Shown here: positions 7,008-11,762 of the stretch, piece by piece
How positions within the stretch are numbered: position 1 is the stretch's first letter
How the letters are laid out: every line of letters starts with the position of its first letter
Notes under the pieces: model-generated
What the model saw: the letters and a program-made list of their open reading frames with translations, nothing else
Databases searched by the model: none
Told to the model about the DNA's origin: nothing
Assembly: GCA_034437695.1 (NCBI GenBank)
Contig: DAOTTJ010000431.1
Location: forward strand, 1-11,762
Source of the DNA: Paraktedonobacter sp034437695
Lineage (GTDB): Bacteria > Chloroflexota > Ktedonobacteria > Ktedonobacterales > Ktedonobacteraceae
Direction of reading: 5' to 3'
DNA length: 11,762 bases
Made by a program: the position numbers and the translations under genes

Positions 7008-7421
7008 ATGCTACCAGGAAACGATATCCCGGTCACGAATAGACGAGCAGACGCACAGAAAAAGCGCTGGTATAAACCTGTACGCTGCTCGATCTGCCTC
7101 AACTTTATCTGGCTTCAGCCAGTCATGTTGCACGAACCAGTTGAAGCACCAATCCCTCATCATAGCTGGGTTCTTTGCAAACGCTGCAACGATGCACTGC
7201 GCGTAGAAATGAACCGCTCGGAACTGCGTACCTCTCTGCGCCTGCGCATTGCGGTTGGACTGGTTGCCGCAGAACGTTCTCCGCAGGCGTATCCTGCGAA
7301 TACACAGGCCAGCGAACAGCAGACGTTTCAGCGAGAGTTTGCCTGGGTAATGTGGTCGCTGATCTTTTTCGCTCTGCTCCACCTGGTGATTCTTGGTCTG
7401 ATCCTGACCGTTCCACGCTAG
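7008..7421 (+). CDS. Small zinc-ribbon protein with a C-terminal membrane helix
   Basis: Hypothetical protein of 137 residues. Two Cys pairs, C27-x2-C30 and C57-x2-C60, in the patterns RCSIC and LCKRCN, should bind one structural zinc ion. A charged middle follows, then one strongly hydrophobic helix at about 112-134 near the end, with the tail VPR. The basic N-terminal half and zinc ribbon are probably cytoplasmic, making it a tail-anchored type protein. The start ATG has only a weak SD (GGAC a few bases before it). It follows the regulator by 102 bases on the same strand and may be cotranscribed or separate. I do not recognise a family. Long open frames on the opposite strand are judged to be shadows, since the + frame gives a coherent zinc-ribbon/TM protein. 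Confidence 0.75.
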   Translation: MLPGNDIPVTNRRADAQKKRWYKPVRCSICLNFIWLQPVMLHEPVEAPIPHHSWVLCKRCNDALRVEMNRSELRTSLRLRIAVGLVAAERSPQAYPANTQASEQQTFQREFAWVMWSLIFFALLHLVILGLILTVPR

Positions 7422-7464
7422 AACCTGAGCATTCAAAGCGTGTGGCCCCGCCCCCTAAACAACC

Positions 7465-7514
7465 GATCGAGTTGCGAGCGTGGAGGCGGTGGCCTCTACA
7501 CTCGCAACTCGATC
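7465..7514. repeat. Large intergenic hairpin (23-bp arms)
   Basis: Arms 7465-7487 and 7492-7514 pair over 23 positions, with one wobble and one mismatch, around a GGTG loop. It lies 43 bases after the zinc-ribbon gene stop and may limit read-through, but no T-tract follows on either strand. The loop side (GGTGGCCTCTACACTC) resembles GGTAGCCTCTCTACACTC in the repeat at 10673-10690, so it looks like another member of the intergenic repeat family. Confidence 0.6.
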
Positions 7515-7535
7515 CCCAAACCCTGGGGTAGGGAG

Positions 7536-7554
7536 TGCAAGCCAGAGGCTTGCG
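7536..7554. repeat. 19-base repeat with 7-bp hairpin (copy C)
   Basis: TGCAAGCCAGAGGCTTGCG is identical to 10641-10659. It folds as GCAAGCC-AGA-GGCTTGC, a perfect 7-bp stem with a 3-base loop, the same design as the hairpins of copy A. It lies in the intergenic region before the ArsR gene. Confidence 0.7.
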
Positions 7555-7589
7555 GAGCATTCTATAGCCCTGCCGCTCAGGCTACCCCC

Positions 7590-7618
7590 TTGACAAATTT
7601 GCGCTTATTCTGTACACT
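7590..7618 (+). promoter_or_regulatory. Promoter of the ArsR-DUF2087 gene
   Basis: TTGACA (7590-7595), 17 bases, then TACACT (7613-7618). Transcription should start near 7625, inside the palindrome described next. Confidence 0.85.
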
Positions 7619-7646
7619 TCTATTTAGATATACATCTAAATAGAAG
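7617..7646. promoter_or_regulatory. Perfect 13-bp palindromic operator, likely autoregulatory
   Basis: CTTCTATTTAGAT (7617-7629) and its exact reverse complement ATCTAAATAGAAG (7634-7646) flank ATAC. The palindrome overlaps the end of the -10 box, the start site and the first bases of the SD (AAGGAG, 7644-7649). Binding of the downstream ArsR protein here would block its own promoter. In the transcript the same hairpin could partly hide the ribosome binding site. Confidence 0.8.
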
Positions 7647-7660
7647 GAGTTCTTAAACGT

Positions 7661-8236
7661 ATGCCACCAGAAGACTTTGAAACACTGCTGCACTTCTTTA
7701 AAGTACTGGCCGATGAGAACAGGCTGAAGATCCTGGGGATTCTCGCCACGCGCGAGTACAGTGTCGAGGAGTTGGCGGCGCTTTTGCAGTTGAAAGCTCC
7801 GACGATCTCACACCATCTGGCGCGATTAAAAGAGCAAGAGCTGGTAAAGATGCGCACGGAGGGCAATACCCATTTCTATCAGCTCAACGCGGACAAACTG
7901 CACCAGACCAGCAAGGGTCTACTCTCGGCAGAGAAGGTGGCTGGACTGGTGCCGCTGCAAGACCTGGAGAGCAACGCGTGGGAGCACAAGGTGCTCAGAG
8001 ACTTCTTTGAGGGTCCGGCGCTGAAAGAGATCCCGGCCAACCGCAAAAAGCGTTCGGTCGTTCTGCGCTGGCTGGCCAGACTCTTTATTCCGGGGACGCG
8101 CTATAGCGAGGCCCAGGTCAACGAGATACTTCAGCGCCATCACCCCGACGCCGCGCTACTGCGCCGCGAGATGATCGGCGAGCATCTACTTCAGCGAGAA
8201 ACGGGTATCTATTGGCGTAATGAAGAGCCACTATGA
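7661..8236 (+). CDS. ArsR-family regulator with C-terminal DUF2087 domain
   Basis: Transcription factor of 191 residues. The N-terminal winged HTH of ArsR type spans about 5-80: FKVLADENRLKILGIL (13-28), YSVEELAALLQL (33-44), then the recognition helix region APTISHHLARLKEQELV (46-62) and the wing with EGNTHFYQL (67-75). The C-terminal third (about 120-187: LKEIPANRKKR, VVLRWLARLF, YSEAQVNEIL, LLRREMI) matches DUF2087, a domain often attached to ArsR HTHs and of unknown function. The classic metal-binding CxCxxC of metal-sensing ArsR proteins is absent, so the signal is probably not a thiophilic metal. The start ATG follows AAGGAG with an 11-base spacer. It has its own consensus promoter and palindromic operator. 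The stop overlaps a possible 31-codon ORF. Confidence 0.93.
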   Translation: MPPEDFETLLHFFKVLADENRLKILGILATREYSVEELAALLQLKAPTISHHLARLKEQELVKMRTEGNTHFYQLNADKLHQTSKGLLSAEKVAGLVPLQDLESNAWEHKVLRDFFEGPALKEIPANRKKRSVVLRWLARLFIPGTRYSEAQVNEILQRHHPDAALLRREMIGEHLLQRETGIYWRNEEPL

Positions 8237-8328
8237 GTCAGCAGACCGACCTGCCAGCGCCGACTTATCTCCAGCAAGCGGGGCGGCAGGTTCAGTCAGT
8301 CGGAGCGGGTGTCAACGGACAAAGGTAG
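8233..8328 (+). CDS. Possible 31-residue ORF overlapping the ArsR stop (ATGA)
   Basis: ATG at 8233 shares bases with the ArsR-DUF2087 stop codon in an ATGA overlap, the usual sign of translational coupling. The frame runs 31 codons to TAG. The peptide begins MSQQTDLPAPTYLQQAG and is hydrophilic, with no recognisable domain. It could be a real small protein, the remnant of a truncated downstream gene whose rest is missing, or chance. It ends 6 bases before the convergent DUF3307 gene stop. Confidence 0.3.
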   Translation: MSQQTDLPAPTYLQQAGRQVQSVGAGVNGQR

Positions 8329-8334
8329 AGTAGA

Positions 8335-8658
8335 TCAACACTTACTATAGAGAATCAGCAGAATGGTCAAAACGTGCAGAAACTGGTCAAGCCAGATAGG
8401 GCCAATAAGCTTATAGCGGGCTTTGAGTGGATCGACCAACAGATGTGCGCCCAGGAGTATGGCCACCGCTCGCAGTGAGGGGTGAGCAAAAAGCACAAAG
8501 ACAGCCGTATACGTTGCTCCATGATAGAAATTAACTTCCCAACTTTTTCCCTTCTCCATGCTCATCCAGGCACTTTGAAAGGCAAAATCCCCCACGAAAT
8601 GGCAGGCCAGCCAGATAAGTAACACAGAGACAGAAATACCACCAACAGTCGCTGGCAT
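8335..8658 (-). CDS. DUF3307 integral membrane protein
   Basis: Small membrane protein of 107 residues with about three to four hydrophobic segments (6-20, 48-58, 62-75, 92-104). Features typical of DUF3307 are visible: H20-x3-D24-x3-Q28 in CHFVGDFAFQ, a lysine at K36 in the loop, H46 before the second segment, H72-LLVD76-PLK79 and D91Q-x2-H95. The regular His/Asp/Lys placement in membrane helices suggests an ion- or metal-related function, but none is established as far as I know. The start ATG is preceded by GAGGAG at good spacing. Monocistronic, convergent with the ArsR gene. Confidence 0.85.
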   Translation of the reverse strand: MPATVGGISVSVLLIWLACHFVGDFAFQSAWMSMEKGKSWEVNFYHGATYTAVFVLFAHPSLRAVAILLGAHLLVDPLKARYKLIGPIWLDQFLHVLTILLILYSKC

Positions 8659-8985
8659 GAACGCTCTCCTCTCAACTGCTCAGACATCGCGCAACAGCAG
8701 TATGCGACGCGTGCAACGTTTGCGCACCGATCTGGACAAGGTTACCCCCAGAGTAAGCCATGTCTTGAAGATCTGGCTGTCAGTGTAGTTCACGCAAGCG
8801 ATCTGGACAATGAGCTACCTCGCCCTACGATTGTCGGATGGTTCACATTTTTTCGTCTGGCCACGCTCCCCGTCAAGCCTGCGAGTACCGCGACGTGTTG
8901 ATAGACAGCAAGCAGCCAGGAGCACAGATGGAGAGATCTCCCTGGTCGCGCTCCTGGCTGAGGATGTCGCTTATGCGGAAAGTTG
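8659..8985. other. Intergenic region without a supported gene
   Basis: Overlapping frames on both strands lack ribosome binding sites and family features. The 12-mer CGATCTGGACAA occurs twice in direct orientation (8728-8739 and 8799-8810), and GATCTGG a third time near 8770. The stretch also holds the inverted repeat at 8913-8960. The DUF3307 promoter should be in its left half on the - strand, but no clear -35/-10 pair is seen. Confidence 0.4.
8913..8960 (-). terminator. Inverted repeat downstream of the zinc-ribbon/beta-sandwich gene
   Basis: CAGCCAGGAGC (8913-8923) and its exact complement (8950-8960) form an 11-bp stem around a 26-base loop that contains a small GGAG-AGAT-CTCC hairpin. 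It starts about 25 bases after the stop of the - strand gene. The T-tract is poor, so termination is plausible but not certain. Confidence 0.45.
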
Positions 8986-10350
8986 TCAGGCGGTGGGGAA
9001 AAGCGCGAGGTTCTGGAAGGTAGCCTGCGTTCCCGGCTTCGCGGCTGGCACGTTAGAGACAAAGATAGCCACCGTCCCGCCCTTATAGGTCGTATCGGTC
9101 AGGGTAGAGACAACGACGTTATTGATTTGCAGCGTCAGCTGCGTGCCTTTGGCAATCACGGTCACATGATTGACCTGACCGGCGTACAGAATTGCGCTAT
9201 TTGCCGCTTTGGGTTTCAGGGCATCGCTGCTGAGCGTGCCATCGGTAGACTGAACACCTTTGTAGATCGCATAGGTGCCATCGCCGTAGACTTCGAAGCG
9301 ATAGTAGGTCCCGAGCGTGCCATCGCTGGCCAGAGCGCCACGAATAAATATCCCATATCCATTGGCCTGATCGCCCTGGGTCAGATCGATATCGGCGTCA
9401 ACGCGTAGATCGTTATAGGTCTTGCTCCCAGGCAACAACTCCTCAGAGATCTTATTATCGTTTGACGACAGGACAAGTTTGCCACCGGAGATAGATATCG
9501 CTGCACCGGGAGGTTCAGCCGTATTCCAGCCGTTATTGTTATTTTGAAATGTATCGCTGAAGAGGGGTGTACCCGTTGGAGTCACAATCGTGACGGGTGT
9601 GGGGGCTGCTGTGGGAGAGGAGCTATTGTGGTGGCGCAAAAAGTAGACAGCGCCATAGGTACCGCCGCCGAGCACCAGCAGGACGAGGATGATAATCCCA
9701 ACCAGGGCCAGGGCGTTAGGACGCTTCTTCTCGTTCGCTATCTGAGTATCTAGAGCGCCGGGGCGATACGTTTGACGCGCCTGATTCTGCCAGTTGCGCT
9801 GGGTCTGACCAGCCGTTGTGTTCCTGCCTGCGGCGTCGGTGCGGTTTGGCGAGGTGGCGTTGAAAAAGCTACCGATGGACGAGTGACCCTGGTATTGAGA
9901 AGCAGAGGGATGCGCGTTCTGCGAAAAAGATTGATCTGGATTCTGCGCAAAGGCTCCAAACGTATTGTTGGCGGGAAAAGACCCCTGACCGGTACCGCTG
10001 GTTGGTGGAACAAAACCTGACTCAAGTTGCTGAGAAGGCGTACGGGGTACCCACCCTCCTGCCTGTCCCGTTGCTCCCCATCCAGTAGATCCTTGAGCAT
10101 TCGACCGGCCTGGATTAGGCACTGGCGTATTTTGCTGCTGGTTCTGGTTTTGCGCACCCTGCGACCCCCATGCCTGTCCCGACATCCCTGGCATCGCTCC
10201 TGGCCGAAAGAGGCCGCTTCCCTGTCCCTGCTGGGGAAGTGGATTATATGTCCCACAGCGGGTACACTGGACCTCGTTCTGAGCAAGCGGATTACCGCAA
10301 CGCGTGCACGGTCGATTTACTCCACTATAGGATGGATACATTGAAGACAT
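8986..10350 (-). CDS. Zinc-ribbon, Q/N/G-rich linker, one TM, extracytoplasmic beta-sandwich protein
   Basis: Protein of 454 residues. The N-terminal zinc ribbon has C15-x2-C18 and C30-x2-C33 (RPCTRCGNPL, VQCTRCGTYN). Residues about 36-200 form a low-complexity linker rich in Gln, Asn, Gly, Ser and Pro. A single transmembrane helix lies at 213-239, preceded by positive charges (KKR 208-210), so the ribbon is cytoplasmic. After a Ser/Pro/Thr stalk (242-262) comes a domain of about 190 residues beginning LFSDTFQNNNNGW. It resembles LamG/DUF1080-like concanavalin folds (strands such as YGIFIRG, YYRFEVYGDGTYAIYKG, VTVIAKGTQLTLQINN), often used to bind glycans. No catalytic residues can be named. 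Start ATG 10350 follows GGGAGG with a 9-base spacer; the frame extends to 10422 without support. Function unknown; a wall-sensing or adhesive role is only a guess. Confidence 0.85.
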   Translation of the reverse strand: MSSMYPSYSGVNRPCTRCGNPLAQNEVQCTRCGTYNPLPQQGQGSGLFRPGAMPGMSGQAWGSQGAQNQNQQQNTPVPNPGRSNAQGSTGWGATGQAGGWVPRTPSQQLESGFVPPTSGTGQGSFPANNTFGAFAQNPDQSFSQNAHPSASQYQGHSSIGSFFNATSPNRTDAAGRNTTAGQTQRNWQNQARQTYRPGALDTQIANEKKRPNALALVGIIILVLLVLGGGTYGAVYFLRHHNSSSPTAAPTPVTIVTPTGTPLFSDTFQNNNNGWNTAEPPGAAISISGGKLVLSSNDNKISEELLPGSKTYNDLRVDADIDLTQGDQANGYGIFIRGALASDGTLGTYYRFEVYGDGTYAIYKGVQSTDGTLSSDALKPKAANSAILYAGQVNHVTVIAKGTQLTLQINNVVVSTLTDTTYKGGTVAIFVSNVPAAKPGTQATFQNLALFPTA

Positions 10351-10640
10351 ATCAGAAAACCTCCCAAAAGCTTCGCACACGGGACCCCACTCGAAACGAG
10401 CAAATCCCTCGCGGGAAGGCATAGGTACCAGGAATGCCCAACCATAAACTACCGTTTACCTGGCTTCCTTCTCTTCTGAATCTGTGCGCTCAACAGGTCA
10501 GAAAAAGTCACCCGCTGATGCCCTCCTGGAGACATGCGGAAGGTTTTTGATGGGCGAAAAACGGTATGTGATGAGTATCTCACATCCTCTGCTTGCTTGT
10601 CCATATAATAGTACAATTGCGTCAGGGTTATTTTATTTTC

Positions 10641-10715
10641 TGCAAGCCAGAGGCTTGCGACCCCTACATGAAGGTAGCCTCTCTACACTCCTGCTTCACT
10701 TCATGCCTATGGTGG
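10641..10715. repeat. Intergenic repeat element, short version (copy B)
   Basis: It begins with the 19-base hairpin sequence shared with 7536-7554. Then come CATGAAGGTAG (10667-10677), CCTCTCTACACTCCTG and CTTCACTTCATG, the same blocks in the same order as copy A (3520-3550, 3650-3661) but without the inner hairpins, so the blocks sit about 25 bases apart instead of about 130. The outer arms are complementary (CATGAAG/CTTCATG, extended imperfectly toward CGACC/GGTCG at the ends). Confidence 0.7.
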
Positions 10716-10754
10716 TCGGAACTGCCCCGCCTCAGGGGGGTGCGAGAGATGTTC

Positions 10755-10785
10755 TTGCTCTCTGGGGGTTCTAATTCGTCATAAT
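10755..10785 (+). promoter_or_regulatory. Weak candidate promoter of the nucleoside phosphorylase-fold gene
   Basis: TTGCTC (10755-10760) and CATAAT (10780-10785) are separated by 19 bases, longer than ideal. No better pair is visible between the repeat and the start codon. Confidence 0.3.
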
Positions 10786-10816
10786 AGAGAGATTGAGGAG
10801 ACAGGAGCAAAAAAGA

Positions 10817-11590
10817 GTGTCAGTTGATAGTTTACAGGCGAGTTGCGAAGTAATTGTTTTGACTGCGCTACCGGTCGTTTTTCGTGCGGTTATGGCCTAT
10901 ATCAGCGAACCAGAGGAGGTAGTACACGAAAACACAGGGACAATCTATGTAGTAGGTCGTTTTGCCGGGCAGGCTGGTGCGTTGCGCGTGGCGGTGGCGG
11001 AGATCAGTCAGAGCGGAGTAAGTGCGGCAGTCGAGGCAGAGAGGGCGCTCGATCTGTGGCGACCGCGCGTCGCGCTGCTGATTGGCACAGCGGGCGGGGT
11101 CAAGGATGTGCGGCCGGGTGATGTAGTAGTGTGCAACAAGATTTACGCCTACGAAGCGGGCAAGGCCGGACCGCGCTTTACCCCGCACCCGCAACTCTGG
11201 ATGGCCAGCTATGCATTGAGCCAGAGAGCCAGCTTTGAAGCGCTCAGCGATGACTGGCTGGCGCGTCTGTCCGTGCCGCCAGTCACGTCACCGCAGGTAG
11301 TGATTGGTCCAATCGCCGCTGGCGCTCAGGTGCTGGCCTCGCGCAACTCCGACCTCTATCGACTCCTTCAGAGCAGCTACAACGATACGCTGGCGGTCGA
11401 GATGGAGGGTCACGGCTTTCTGCACGCACTGCACGCCTATCCGAGCATTCAAGGACTGGTAGTGCGCGGCATTACCAACCTGCTCGACGACAAAGGCACC
11501 AGCGATACCGCCAGTCAGCGCACCAGTGCGGCCCGGCACGCGGCTGCCTTTGCCTTTCATGTGCTCGCCACATTTACTCCACCCGGCTAA
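10817..11590 (+). CDS. Nucleoside phosphorylase/nucleosidase-fold protein (PNP_UDP_1), stand-alone
   Basis: Protein of 257 residues covering one complete nucleoside phosphorylase-type domain. Visible motifs: the first strand VIVLTALPVVFRAV (12-25); the glycine-rich core LLIGTAGGVKDV (87-98) then GDVVV (101-105); VVIGPIAAGAQVLAS (161-175); the nucleoside-binding AVEMEG (193-198); and VVRGITNLLDDKG (215-227). The pattern resembles the PNP domains at the N-terminus of bacterial NLR-like proteins and in ATP-cleaving immune effectors more than housekeeping MTA/SAH nucleosidase. Here no NACHT or response-regulator domain is attached and no partner gene follows on the strand. By eye alignment, the general base Glu (E12 in E. 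coli MTAN) is V21 and the catalytic Asp (D197) is N221, so ordinary nucleosidase activity is doubtful. GTG 10817 was chosen for AGGAG (10803-10807) with a 9-base spacer; TTG 10793 has no SD. Confidence 0.88.
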   Translation: MSVDSLQASCEVIVLTALPVVFRAVMAYISEPEEVVHENTGTIYVVGRFAGQAGALRVAVAEISQSGVSAAVEAERALDLWRPRVALLIGTAGGVKDVRPGDVVVCNKIYAYEAGKAGPRFTPHPQLWMASYALSQRASFEALSDDWLARLSVPPVTSPQVVIGPIAAGAQVLASRNSDLYRLLQSSYNDTLAVEMEGHGFLHALHAYPSIQGLVVRGITNLLDDKGTSDTASQRTSAARHAAAFAFHVLATFTPPG

Positions 11591-11619
11591 ACACGCAGAG
11601 TCGGGAAGGGGCGAGCGCT

Positions 11620-11762
11620 CTACTCAAAAATCATTGGTGCAGACTCCACGACTTCGTCCTCGCCCTGCGTGCGAGAGGGAGCCGACGGCGGCCTGTATAG
11701 ACGGACAAAACAGGCGGATATCAGCGCCAGGAGCAGCACGACCAGGATAAAACGGAACGTGT
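11620..11762 (-). CDS. 3' end of a membrane protein gene (partial, runs off the window)
   Basis: The last 46 codons of a - strand frame that is open to the window edge, ending in TAG (11622-11620). The visible part begins with a hydrophobic helix (FRFILVVLLLALISACFV), followed by an Arg/Pro/Ser turn and a short acidic tail (GEDEVVES, ending PMIFE). This looks like the C-terminal anchor and cytoplasmic tail of a membrane protein. It is convergent with the phosphorylase-fold gene, 29 bases apart. The family cannot be told, and a very short complete protein starting within the window cannot be excluded. Confidence 0.5.
   Translation of the reverse strand, partial: TFRFILVVLLLALISACFVRLYRPPSAPSRTQGEDEVVESAPMIFE

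Larger units (their letters stand above)
10351..10816. other. Intergenic region between divergent genes, with repeat copy B
   Basis: Apart from the repeat (10641-10715) and possible promoters, no gene is supported. A 96-codon frame at 10484-10774 is partly made of repeat sequence and has no family features. Small hairpins occur at about 10390-10400 (CTCG-AAA-CGAG) and 10428-10463 (CCAGG/CCTGG enclosing TAAAC/GTTTA). A TATAAT at 10604-10609 lacks a -35 partner on either strand. Confidence 0.4.

Noticed and set aside
7011..7560. Long - strand frames of 141-145 codons
   Set aside because: They are antisense to the zinc-ribbon/TM gene and the 7465-7514 hairpin; the + frame has the coherent Cys pairs and membrane helix.
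10351..10422. N-terminal extension of the zinc-ribbon/beta-sandwich protein
   Set aside because: No SD at the upstream start, whereas ATG 10350 has GGGAGG at 9 bases.
10484..10774. A 96-codon + strand gene before the PNP-fold gene
   Set aside because: More than a third of it is repeat copy B; no SD and no recognisable family.
10793..11590. A known multi-gene anti-phage system built around the PNP-fold protein
   Set aside because: No sensor, NACHT/NTPase, kinase or response-regulator partner is next to it in the window; upstream and downstream neighbours are on the opposite strand.

Overview
The window looks like chromosomal sequence from a free-living, moderately GC-rich bacterium. The gene styles suggest a member of the Chloroflexota, possibly class Ktedonobacteria: a 5S rRNA gene standing alone, an LppX/LprAFG-type lipoprotein, zinc-ribbon proteins with one membrane helix, an ArsR-DUF2087 regulator, a MerR/XRE/cupin fusion, and hairpin-rich intergenic repeats. 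The lineage is an inference from recalled family distributions; no phylogenetic marker was searched. I see no integrase, transposase, phage module, tRNA or CRISPR array.

Left part (1-1970, mostly + strand). A hairpin-rich non-coding stretch leads to a 5S rRNA gene (419-536) with its own consensus promoter (353-381) and a short terminator. No 16S, 23S or tRNA gene is next to it. After about 390 bases without a convincing gene comes a secreted lipoprotein (953-1786), closed by a strong hairpin shared with the convergent hisS.

Middle part on the - strand (1972-5778). Histidyl-tRNA synthetase (hisS) has a near-consensus promoter and a roughly 140-base leader carrying duplicated sequence boxes. 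A PLP-dependent serine/threonine dehydratase-like enzyme and an M20 metallopeptidase form a tight two-gene operon (4-base gap, SD inside the upstream gene). The peptidase stop codon lies inside the terminal inverted repeat of a multi-hairpin intergenic element (3487-3672).

Right part (5780-11762). Divergent from the dehydratase operon is a three-domain regulator (MerR HTH + XRE HTH + cupin), which probably controls that operon. Then follow a small zinc-ribbon membrane protein, an ArsR-DUF2087 regulator with a textbook promoter and a perfect 13-bp palindromic operator, a possible 31-codon ORF overlapping its stop codon, a DUF3307 membrane protein, and a large zinc-ribbon/Q-N-G-rich/one-TM protein with an extracytoplasmic beta-sandwich domain. 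Last come a stand-alone nucleoside phosphorylase-fold protein and the 3' end of a membrane protein gene running off the window.

Most notable: (1) the nucleoside phosphorylase-fold protein belongs, by motif, with PNP domains found in bacterial immune effectors, but both positions I align with the catalytic Glu and Asp of MTA/SAH nucleosidase are replaced (Val21, Asn221); (2) a dispersed family of intergenic repeats made of short perfect hairpins with 3-base loops, in at least three related copies; (3) the solitary, self-promoted 5S gene; (4) the MerR-XRE-cupin fusion beside an amino-acid catabolic operon. I do not see a clearly new multi-gene system.
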